64,000 bases of DNA from Trebonia sp963843745 (lineage in GTDB: Bacteria > Actinomycetota > Actinomycetes > Streptosporangiales > Streptosporangiaceae): positions 682,001-746,000 of the forward strand of contig CAWJLP010000021.1 of NCBI GenBank assembly GCA_963843745.1. The letters are read 5' to 3'. Made by a program: the position numbers and the translations under genes. Shown piece after piece: positions 57,669-64,000 of this stretch. Within the stretch, counting starts at the first letter, position 1; the number at the start of each line of letters is the position of its first letter. The notes under the pieces were generated by a model, which saw only the letters and a program-made list of their open reading frames with translations, made no database searches and had not been told where the DNA came from.

Positions 57669-59261
57669 GTGATCGTCGCCAGTGGCATAGAGTTGCGCGC
57701 CGGCGCACGGCTGCTGCTGGCTGATGCATCGTTCCAGGTCGCGGAGGGCGACCGGATCGGTCTCGTGGGCCGCAACGGCGCCGGGAAGACCACCCTTGCC
57801 AAGGTGCTCTCCGGCAACGGGCAGCCGGCCGCCGGCACGGTACGGCGCAGCGGCACCGTCGGCTACCTGCCGCAGGACCCGCGCACCGGTGATCTCGACG
57901 TGCTCGCGCTCGACCGGGTGCTGTCGGCCCGCGGGCTCGACGAGCTGCGCGAGCAGCTGCGCAAGGCCGAGGCGCAGATGTCGGATCCGGATCAGGCCGA
58001 CAAGGCCATCCGCCGCTACAGCAACCTCAGTGACAGGCTCGCCGTGCTCGGCGGCTACGCCGCGGAAGCACAGGCGGCGAGCCTCGCCGCCAGCCTCGGG
58101 CTGCCCGACCGCGTGCTGCACCAGCCGCTGCGCACCCTGTCCGGCGGGCAGCGCAGGAGAATAGAGCTGGCCAGGATCCTGTTCAGCGACGCGCAGACGC
58201 TGCTGCTCGACGAGCCGACGAACCACCTGGACGCCGACTCGATCATCTGGCTGCGCGACCACCTCAAGAACTACCGCGGCGGCCTGATCGTCATCAGCCA
58301 CGACACCGACCTCATCGAGCAGGTCGTGAACAAGGTGTTCTACCTGGACGCCAACCGTTCGACCCTGGACATCTACAACGTCGGCTGGAAGGCCTACCTG
58401 GAGCAGCGCGAGGCCGACGAGCGGCGCCGCCGCAGGGAGCGGGCCACCGCCGAGCGGCAGGCGACCGCCCTGCAGACGCAGGCGGACAAGATGCGCGCCA
58501 AGGCCACCAAGGCCAGGGCCGCGCAGAACATGCAGCGCCGCGCTGACCGGCTGCTCGCCGGCCTGGACGCCGAGCGGCAGAGTGACCGGGTGGCCAGGCT
58601 CCGCTTTCCGACTCCGGCGCCGTGCGGCAAGGTCCCGCTCACCGCGGAAGGCCTGTCCAAGTCGTACGGCTCGCTCGAGGTGTTCACCGACGTCGACCTG
58701 GCGGTCGACCGGGGCAGCCGGGTCGTCGTGCTCGGGCTGAACGGCGCCGGCAAAACAACGCTGCTCCGGCTGCTCGCCGACGTGGAAAAGCCCGATACCG
58801 GAAAAGTTACTCCGGGACATGGCCTTCGGCTCGGATATTACGCGCAAGAGCATGAAACTCTGGATACCGAGCGCAGCGTTATCGAAAACATGCGCACCGC
58901 CGCGCCGGAACTCACCGATACCGAGCAGCGGAAGGTTCTCGGGTCATTCCTGTTCTCCGGCGATGACGCCGATAAACCCGTCGGTGTCCTTTCCGGCGGC
59001 GAGAAGACCAGGCTCGCTCTCGCGCTTCTCGTCGTGTCCGGCGCAAACGTGCTGCTCCTCGACGAGCCGACGAACAACCTCGATCCGGCCAGCAGGGAAG
59101 AGATCCTGGCCGCGCTCGCCGGTTATCAAGGCGCGATTGTTCTGGTTACTCATGATGAGGGAGCGGTGGACGCCCTTTCCCCGGAACGGGTAATCGTGCT
59201 TCCCGAGGGAACAGAAGACACCTGGAGCGAAGATTTCGCCGATCTCGTCGCACTCGCCTGA
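57669..59261 (+). CDS. ABC-F family ATPase
   Basis: 530 residues, two ABC cassettes without membrane helices. Walker A GRNGAGKTTL and GLNGAGKTTL, signatures LSGGQRRRIELARI and LSGGEKTRLALALL, Walker B LLLDEPTNHLD and LLLDEPTNNLD, and a charged linker (residues ~235-300, READERRRRRERATAERQ). ABC-F proteins act on the ribosome as translation or antibiotic-resistance factors. Next to a peptidyl-tRNA hydrolase, a translation-rescue role fits (inference). GTG 57669 is 8 nt after TACCCT, so a leaderless start is likely. From about 58750 the codons are noticeably less GC-rich than in the first two thirds. Confidence 0.92.
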   Translation: MIVASGIELRAGARLLLADASFQVAEGDRIGLVGRNGAGKTTLAKVLSGNGQPAAGTVRRSGTVGYLPQDPRTGDLDVLALDRVLSARGLDELREQLRKAEAQMSDPDQADKAIRRYSNLSDRLAVLGGYAAEAQAASLAASLGLPDRVLHQPLRTLSGGQRRRIELARILFSDAQTLLLDEPTNHLDADSIIWLRDHLKNYRGGLIVISHDTDLIEQVVNKVFYLDANRSTLDIYNVGWKAYLEQREADERRRRRERATAERQATALQTQADKMRAKATKARAAQNMQRRADRLLAGLDAERQSDRVARLRFPTPAPCGKVPLTAEGLSKSYGSLEVFTDVDLAVDRGSRVVVLGLNGAGKTTLLRLLADVEKPDTGKVTPGHGLRLGYYAQEHETLDTERSVIENMRTAAPELTDTEQRKVLGSFLFSGDDADKPVGVLSGGEKTRLALALLVVSGANVLLLDEPTNNLDPASREEILAALAGYQGAIVLVTHDEGAVDALSPERVIVLPEGTEDTWSEDFADLVALA

Positions 59262-59349
59262 TCGAGCGGGTAGTCAACTACGCCCCGATAGGTGATCATT
59301 GCGTGGGGGGTGTGTACGCACGAAGTGCTCCACCTTACGGGAGGTTAAC

Positions 59350-59565
59350 GTGGCCGAGACCCTCAGGAAGGGCACCCGGGTAACCGGGACGGAGCGCGAT
59401 AAGCTGGCGACCGACCTCAAGAAGCGTTACGACGCCGGGGAGTCCATTCGGGCACTGGCGCACGCGACGGGCCGGTCCTACGGGTTCATCCACCGCATCC
59501 TCACCGAGACCGGCGTGGCCTTGCGCGGGCGGGGCGGCGCCACCAGGAACAGGGCAGCGGCGTAA
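59350..59565 (+). CDS. Small conserved actinobacterial helix-turn-helix protein
   Basis: 71 residues from GTG 59350, with GGGAGG 5 nt upstream. It is highly charged: RKGTRVTGTERDKLATDLKK, then a helix-turn-helix ESIRALAHATGRSYGFIHRI and the tail GVALRGRGGATRNRA. Recognisable as a widespread actinobacterial DNA-binding protein found near ABC-F and SUF genes; its regulon is not known. The GRGG tail may bind nucleic acid. It stands alone between two ABC genes. Confidence 0.85.
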   Translation: MAETLRKGTRVTGTERDKLATDLKKRYDAGESIRALAHATGRSYGFIHRILTETGVALRGRGGATRNRAAA

Positions 59566-59652
59566 CGGGCCGTGTAAAGCCGCGACACGGCGTTTCGCCG
59601 CGGGCTTATTCAGTTCGGGAACGCGCCTTGATCGCAGTAGGTTAAGACCACC

Positions 59653-61569
59653 ATGTACGGTGGCCACATCGCTATGCGCGGGTTCAGCAGGGACCCGAAC
59701 ATCACCAAGCAGAAGCTCCAGCCGGGCATCGTCAAGCGCATTGCCAGGTACGCGCGGCCGTATCGCTGGCCCATGGCGCTGTTCCTCCTCGGCACGTCGC
59801 TCGACGCGCTCATCACCGTGGTGAACCCGCTGCTGCTGCGGCGCATCATCGACCAGGGGATCATCCCGAAGGACGAGACCGTCGTGATCGTCGCCGCCAT
59901 CGCGGTCGGCGTGGTGGCGCTGTTCGACGCGGGACTCGGCTTCATGAACCGCTGGTTTTCCGCGCGGATCGGCGAGGGCGTCATCTACGACCTGCGCACT
60001 CAGGTCTTCGGTCACGTGCAGCAGCAGCCGATCGCCTTCTTCACCAGGGCGCAGACCGGCTCGCTCGTGAGCCGCCTCGACGCGGACGTGGTCGGCGCGC
60101 AGCAGGCCATCACCACGACGCTGTCCTCCGTGCTGTCCAACGTGCTGTCGCTCGTCGCCCTGCTGGTCACGCTGTTCTACCTGTCCTGGCTGGTCAGCCT
60201 CATCGCACTGCTGCTGCTCCCGCTGTTCATCTTGCCCGCGCGCCGCCTCGGCCGCAGGATGCAGCGGCTGACCAGGGAGTCCATGCAGCTGGACGCCGAG
60301 ATGAGCTCGATGATGAACGAGCGGTTCAACGTGGCCGGCGCGATGCTCGTGAAGCTCTTCGGGCGGCCCCGCGAGGAAACCGAGGTCTTCTCAGGCAAGG
60401 CCGCCAAGGTCCGCGACATCGGCGTGGTCACCGCGATGTACGGGCAGGTGTTCTTCGTCGCGTTCGCGCTGGTCGCCTCCCTGGTCACCGCGGTCGTGTA
60501 CGGCCTCGGCGGCGTCCTGTCGATTCACGGGGCGTTCCAGCTCGGCACCCTGGTCGCGATCTCGCAGCTGCTCGCCCGGGTCTACGGCCCGATCGGGTCG
60601 CTGTCCAACGTGCAAGTCCAGGTGATGACCGCGCTGGTCAGCTTCGACCGGGTCTTCGAGGTGCTCGACCTGGAGCCGCTGGTCAAGGAGAAGCCGGGCG
60701 CGGTGGCGCTGCCGCGGACGGTGCCCGGCACCGATGAGGCGCCGGACATCAGCTTCGACCACGTGTCGTTCCGGTACCCGACGGCGGCGGAGGTGTCGCT
60801 CGCCTCGCTGGAGTCGATCGCGCTGAAGACGCCGGAGCGGACGGACGCCGTCCAGGGCGTGCTGCGCGACGTCTCGTTCACCGCCCCGTCCGGGCAGCTG
60901 ACCGCGCTCGTCGGCCCGTCAGGGGCGGGGAAGACGACCATCACCGCGCTGGTCGCCCGGTTTTACGATCCGAACGACGGTGCCGTGCGCATCGGCGGCC
61001 ATGACCTGCGGGACGTCACGCTGGACTCGCTGCACGACGCGGTCGGCATGGTGACGCAGGACGCGCACCTGTTCCACGACACCATCCGCGCGAACCTGCT
61101 GTACGCTCGCCCGTCCGCCACCGAGGCGGAGCTGATCGAGGCCTGCGAGGCGGCGCAGATCTGGGACCTGATCTCGGTGCTGCCCGACGGCCTCGACACG
61201 GTCGTGGGGGACCGCGGCTACCGGCTGTCCGGCGGCGAGAAGCAGCGCGTCGCCCTGGCGCGGCTGCTGCTGAAGGCGCCGTCGATCGTGGTGCTCGACG
61301 AGGCCACCGCGCACCTGGACTCCGAGTCGGAGGCCGCCGTGCAGCAGGCTCTCGCCGTGGCGCTGCGCGGCCGGACCTCGCTGGTGATCGCGCACCGGCT
61401 GTCCACCGTCAGGGACGCGGACCAGATCCTGGTCATCGACGCTGGCCGGGTCGTCGAGCGCGGGACGCACGAGGACCTGCTCGCGGCCGACGGCTTGTAC
61501 GCCGAGCTGTACCACACCCAGTTCAAGCGTCAAGAGATCTATTCGGAACGTACGCGGCCGGCTCTTTAG
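59653..61569 (+). CDS. ABC exporter, fused membrane and ATPase domains
   Basis: 638 residues. Six-helix transmembrane domain (residues ~30-330; IYDLRTQVFGHVQQQPIAFF, TGSLVSRLDADV) then the nucleotide-binding domain: Walker A GPSGAGKTT, Q-loop MVTQDAHLF, signature LSGGEKQRVALARLLL, Walker B IVVLDEATAHLD, H-loop IAHRLST. Works as a dimer exporting lipids, drugs or peptides; substrate not predictable. The last residues SERTRPAL come from interspersed repeat copy H. ATG 59653 lacks a clear Shine-Dalgarno; TAGGTT lies 9 nt before it. Confidence 0.93.
   Translation: MYGGHIAMRGFSRDPNITKQKLQPGIVKRIARYARPYRWPMALFLLGTSLDALITVVNPLLLRRIIDQGIIPKDETVVIVAAIAVGVVALFDAGLGFMNRWFSARIGEGVIYDLRTQVFGHVQQQPIAFFTRAQTGSLVSRLDADVVGAQQAITTTLSSVLSNVLSLVALLVTLFYLSWLVSLIALLLLPLFILPARRLGRRMQRLTRESMQLDAEMSSMMNERFNVAGAMLVKLFGRPREETEVFSGKAAKVRDIGVVTAMYGQVFFVAFALVASLVTAVVYGLGGVLSIHGAFQLGTLVAISQLLARVYGPIGSLSNVQVQVMTALVSFDRVFEVLDLEPLVKEKPGAVALPRTVPGTDEAPDISFDHVSFRYPTAAEVSLASLESIALKTPERTDAVQGVLRDVSFTAPSGQLTALVGPSGAGKTTITALVARFYDPNDGAVRIGGHDLRDVTLDSLHDAVGMVTQDAHLFHDTIRANLLYARPSATEAELIEACEAAQIWDLISVLPDGLDTVVGDRGYRLSGGEKQRVALARLLLKAPSIVVLDEATAHLDSESEAAVQQALAVALRGRTSLVIAHRLSTVRDADQILVIDAGRVVERGTHEDLLAADGLYAELYHTQFKRQEIYSERTRPAL
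61537..61565 (+). repeat. Interspersed repeat, copy H (GTACGC subtype), at the ABC exporter 3' end
   Basis: ATCTATTCGGAACGTACGCG then GCCGGCTC encodes IYSERTRPA, and the stop follows immediately. Closely similar to copies D-G over the GAACGTACGCGG core. Confidence 0.65.
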
Positions 61570-61588
61570 CGCTCAGCTGTATCCGCGG

Positions 61589-62482
61589 TCAGCTGTAGCC
61601 CAGCCGCCGCAGTTCCTCGCCGGCGACCTTCTCCACGTCCGCGAGCTGGCTCAGCGTGAGCTCGCGGCGCCAGGCACTTGGCTCGTTCTTTGGCCGCCGG
61701 TGGTCCGGCGTGGTCGGCGCGGCGACCGTTACTCCCGTGAAGTTGGTCAGCGCGGTGGCCGTGCCGCCGGGGTTCTTCGCCATGTCCTCGTAGCGGAGGG
61801 TCTTGAGCTGGTCGTCCGGCATGGTCTTGTGCAGCCGCGCCGCCAGCCTGATGGCGCCCCGCCAGCGCAGCGCGCACTTGCCCGCGGGAGAAAGGTCGGG
61901 CCAGGTGAGCCGGTCGGTCTCGTCTTCCACGCCGTAGAAGGGGTTCGGGAACTCGACGTCGATGTTGGCCATGCTCGGCCGGAACCAGGACATCGCGACC
62001 TGGTCCTTGAGCATGTCCGCCACGGTGTCCCTGCCGTCCCGCACGACCTGCACGATCTGGGCGTCGGGGAACGCCGCCACCAGCGCCTCGGCGCAGTAGG
62101 TGAGGTCCGGGCTCGCGTCGCCGAACCGGCTGAGGCCGCGCTGCTCGACGCAAGGCCCCATCTCCTCGCGGCGCAGCCCGGCCGCCGACCGGCACTGCGG
62201 GGTGCACTCCAGGCAGCTCGTCGGGTACACCTGCCAGCCCTGGGCGAAGGCGTCACGCATCACGGCCGCGGCGGCCTCGCCGCGCCCGGTGTGCAGCGAC
62301 GGACGCCGGGCGAACGCGTACACGGCCTGCAGCACGGCGTGCTGACCGATCGTGACGTGGAAGCCCGGGGAGATCTTCAGCGCCCGGCCGACCGCCTCCG
62401 CGCCAGAGTGCGGCGCGCCGATCACGAAGACCGGCTGGGTGACCTTGCGGGCGTTGACGATGAGGATGTGGCGCGACGACAT
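61589..62482 (-). CDS. Sulfotransferase-family protein
   Basis: 297 residues. The 5'-phosphosulfate-binding loop is FVIGAPHSGAEAVGRAL (GxPRSGT-like, with SG retained) and the 3'-phosphate segment is QVVRDGRDTVADMLKDQV, both expected for PAPS-dependent sulfotransferases. TSCLECTPQCRSAAG contributes several cysteines that may form disulfides or a metal site. The acceptor is unknown. The final codons and stop lie in a 17-bp direct repeat (TACAGCTGA twice, 61573-61598). Starts 63 bp from the divergent lipoprotein gene. Confidence 0.85.
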   Translation of the reverse strand: MSSRHILIVNARKVTQPVFVIGAPHSGAEAVGRALKISPGFHVTIGQHAVLQAVYAFARRPSLHTGRGEAAAAVMRDAFAQGWQVYPTSCLECTPQCRSAAGLRREEMGPCVEQRGLSRFGDASPDLTYCAEALVAAFPDAQIVQVVRDGRDTVADMLKDQVAMSWFRPSMANIDVEFPNPFYGVEDETDRLTWPDLSPAGKCALRWRGAIRLAARLHKTMPDDQLKTLRYEDMAKNPGGTATALTNFTGVTVAAPTTPDHRRPKNEPSAWRRELTLSQLADVEKVAGEELRRLGYS

Positions 62483-62533
62483 GGAGGGGAGTTCTTTCTG
62501 TCTCCCAGTACGGTACTAGCTGGGGGGTCCGCG

Positions 62534-62539
62534 TAGGCT
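62534..62539 (+). promoter_or_regulatory. Leaderless -10 element (TAGGCT) of the lipoprotein gene
   Basis: TAGGCT is followed by 6 nt and then GTG 62546, with no Shine-Dalgarno. Typical leaderless arrangement. Confidence 0.5.
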
Positions 62540-62545
62540 GTCTCT

Positions 62546-62902
62546 GTGCGAGTACTACCCCGTGTCGTCGTTCCGCTGGCCATCGTCGGCACGGCCAGCC
62601 TGCTCGGGGTCACCGGGTGCGCGCAATTCGACAAGTCGCTCGGTCAGCAGCAGGCGCTCGTGTCGTTCAAGTCCGGCACCTCGGTGTCCGTCCGGGAGCA
62701 CGTACGCACCGCGTGCGCGAAGCTGCCGCACGTAACCGCCGCCCCGATCGCCGCTGGGGTGCCGCTCTCGTCGGCGCTCGACGAGGTCGTGTACACCGTC
62801 ACCGGCGCCTCCAACGCCGACATCGCCCGGCTGCAGGTGTGCCTGTCGGCGTTCCCGTCGGTCCAGGGCATGGACCTGCAGGACTCCTCCGACAACTCGT
62901 AA
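62546..62902 (+). CDS. Small lipoprotein, unknown function
   Basis: 118 residues. Signal peptide MRVLPRVVVPLAIVGTASLL with lipobox LGVTGC; cysteine 25 would be lipidated. The mature part (SVREHVRTACAKLPHVTAAP, VYTVTGASNADIARLQVCL) holds two further cysteines likely to pair, and resembles small extracytoplasmic domains of actinobacterial proteins without assigned role. GTG start is set by the leaderless -10. Followed by the substrate-binding protein gene after 120 bp. Confidence 0.75.
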   Translation: MRVLPRVVVPLAIVGTASLLGVTGCAQFDKSLGQQQALVSFKSGTSVSVREHVRTACAKLPHVTAAPIAAGVPLSSALDEVVYTVTGASNADIARLQVCLSAFPSVQGMDLQDSSDNS

Positions 62903-62957
62903 CGCGGATCCGCCGGACCCACTTGCTTCGGCTGTTACAACTTTTGCCGGAGTGTTT

Positions 62958-62975
62958 CCTACTTTGCCGGTAGGG
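62958..62975. promoter_or_regulatory. Operator-like repeat A before the substrate-binding protein gene
   Basis: CCTACTTTGCCGGTAGGG contains the inverted repeat CCTAC-N7-GTAGG. A similar sequence starts 36 bp later. Confidence 0.45.
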
Positions 62976-62993
62976 TGTATAGTCCTAGAGCAA

Positions 62994-63011
62994 CCTACTT
63001 AACCGATAGAG
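62994..63011. promoter_or_regulatory. Operator-like repeat B before the substrate-binding protein gene
   Basis: CCTACTTAACCGATAGAG matches repeat A at 14 of 18 positions and lies 11 bp before ATG 63023. Paired spacing suggests a regulator that represses the transport operon. Confidence 0.45.
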
Positions 63012-63022
63012 AATGGGTACTA

Positions 63023-64000
63023 ATGCGCAGGATCTTGGCTGGCGTGGCCGCTGTTGCTGGCGGCGCGCTTCTTGTTGCGGGCTGCTCCTCCGCGGGCTCA
63101 AGCAGCTCGAGCTCTTCGTCCGGGAGCACCTCCAGCGCGTCGGCCGCCGGGTCCGCGCCGGTGACCGTGCGGCTTGGCTACCTGGCGAACATTACGCACG
63201 CCCCGGCGCTGATCGCCGTGAAGAACGGCTACTTCTCCAAGGAGCTGGGATCCGCGGGAACGGTCAAGACGACCGTGTTCTCCAGCGGTACGCAGGAGAC
63301 GACGGCGATCTTGTCCGGCCAGATCGACGCGGCCTACGTCGGCCCGAACCCGGCGATCAACGCCTGGCAGAAGTCGGGCGGCACGGCCATCAAGATCGTC
63401 TCCGGTGCCGCGACTGGCGGCGCGTCGATCGTCGTGAAGCCGTCCATCTCGTCCGTCGCCCAGCTGAAGGGGCAGTCGCTCGCCACCCCGTCGCTCGGCA
63501 ATACCCAGGACGTGGCGGTGCGGTACTGGCTCAAGCAGCAGGGGCTGACCACGAGCACCACCGGCGGCGGCGACGTCGCTATCAAGCCGACCACCCCGAA
63601 CTCGGCGGCCGTGCTCGAGTTCAAGTCCGGGCAGATCGCCGGCGGGTCCGAGCCGTCGCCCTATGACGTCGAGATGGTCCAGGACGGCGGCAAGGTGCTG
63701 CTGTCCGAGCCGGGCGTCACGACCGTGCTGATGGTCACCCAGTCCTTCCTTTCCGCGCACCCGGCCGTCGTCAACGACCTGCTGAAGGCCAACCTCGACG
63801 CGCTCAACTACATCAAGAGCGACCCGTCCGCCGCGCAGGCAGCGGCTAACGCGGAACTCGCCGCCTCCACCGGCAAGCCGCTCAAGTCCAAGGTGCTCGG
63901 CCCGGCGTGGAAGGAGATCACCTTCACCGCCGACCCGGACGCCGCGTCGCTAGAAGCGGACGCGCAGCAGGCCGAGAGCGTCGGGCTGCTCAAGACGGTC
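63023..64000 (+). CDS. ABC transporter substrate-binding lipoprotein (sulfonate/nitrate/taurine type), 3' end outside window
   Basis: 326 codons visible from ATG 63023, open at the window end. Lipoprotein signal MRRILAGVAAVAGGALL with lipobox LLVAGC, then a serine-rich linker. Mature domain is the NMT1/SsuA-type solute-binding fold: VTVRLGYLANITHAPALIAV, GTQETTAILSGQIDAAYVGP, LKGQSLATPSLGNTQDVAVR. These deliver sulfonates, nitrate, taurine or thiamine precursors to their importer; nearby sulfotransferase hints at sulfur but does not prove it. The permease and ATPase genes presumably follow. Confidence 0.9.
   Translation, partial: MRRILAGVAAVAGGALLVAGCSSAGSSSSSSSSGSTSSASAAGSAPVTVRLGYLANITHAPALIAVKNGYFSKELGSAGTVKTTVFSSGTQETTAILSGQIDAAYVGPNPAINAWQKSGGTAIKIVSGAATGGASIVVKPSISSVAQLKGQSLATPSLGNTQDVAVRYWLKQQGLTTSTTGGGDVAIKPTTPNSAAVLEFKSGQIAGGSEPSPYDVEMVQDGGKVLLSEPGVTTVLMVTQSFLSAHPAVVNDLLKANLDALNYIKSDPSAAQAAANAELAASTGKPLKSKVLGPAWKEITFTADPDAASLEADAQQAESVGLLKTV

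Noticed and set aside
1..64000. Insertion sequences, integrases, prophage or att sites
   Set aside because: No transposase, integrase or terminal repeats with target duplications were seen; the only mobile-like gene is the broken 13E12 family member.

Overview
The window is very GC-rich DNA with GTG/TTG starts, frequent start-stop overlaps and no IS element, phage or RNA gene that I could see. It comes from a filamentous-type actinomycete: SufR-led SUF operon, OpcA, an acVLRF1-type peptidyl-tRNA hydrolase, a DUF1707 protein, a type III polyketide synthase beside a UbiA prenyltransferase, and sites matching the published DasR (dre) consensus. The exact genus cannot be told; Streptosporangiales/Streptomycetales-like is an inference.

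Layout. 0-2.9 kb: start of a type III PKS, UbiA prenyltransferase and a divergent O-methyltransferase. 2.1-7.9 kb: membrane genes (MscS channel, acetate transporter, RCK-type ion channel, DUF1707, GT-C glycosyltransferase-like protein, DUF3040). 7.9-14.7 kb: pentose phosphate operon on the minus strand, transcribed tkt-tal-zwf-opcA-pgl. 14.8-28.3 kb: accessory block with a PrsW protease under two dre-like sites, coaA, two RraA-like genes (one frameshifted), a DUF4062/NB-ARC/TPR STAND ATPase, a broken DUF222/HNH (13E12) gene, YihY and DMT membrane proteins, a phosphatidylserine-decarboxylase-family enzyme and a sigma factor fused to a bifunctional-nuclease domain. 28.3-33.3 kb: ctaA, an EamA exporter, a two-gene ABC exporter and a membrane metallophosphoesterase. 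33.5-39.1 kb: DUF952, an epoxide hydrolase, a PAF-acetylhydrolase-like esterase and a valyl-tRNA-synthetase family gene. 39.1-49.6 kb: an apparent stress/envelope island (two AglD/LPG-synthase-like flippases, DUF2252, formylglycine-generating enzyme, GAP-family protein and a large LuxR-type regulator) sharing three copies of the inverted repeat TCACCC-N5-GGGTGA. 49.8-56.4 kb: sufR-sufB-sufD-Rieske-sufC-sufS-sufU-sufT. 56.4-61.6 kb: three tandem structured repeats, then acVLRF1, ABC-F, a small HTH protein and an ABC exporter. 61.6-64 kb: sulfotransferase, lipoprotein and the start of a sulfonate/nitrate-type ABC substrate-binding protein.

The zwf operon, ctaA with its ABC pair, and the SUF operon usually lie close together in streptomycetes. 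Here they are separated by accessory DNA.

The most unusual content is not protein-coding. (i) Three tandem hairpin elements at 56.44-56.82 kb have perfectly or near-perfectly paired 11-bp stems whose sequences covary between copies. (ii) A roughly 30-bp interspersed repeat family has at least eight copies, several inside or at the very ends of genes. (iii) Many two- to three-copy tandem repeats, mostly of 15 bp, lie inside genes or at gene junctions. One, of 17 bp, builds a chain of overlapping mini-ORFs in front of the acVLRF1 gene.
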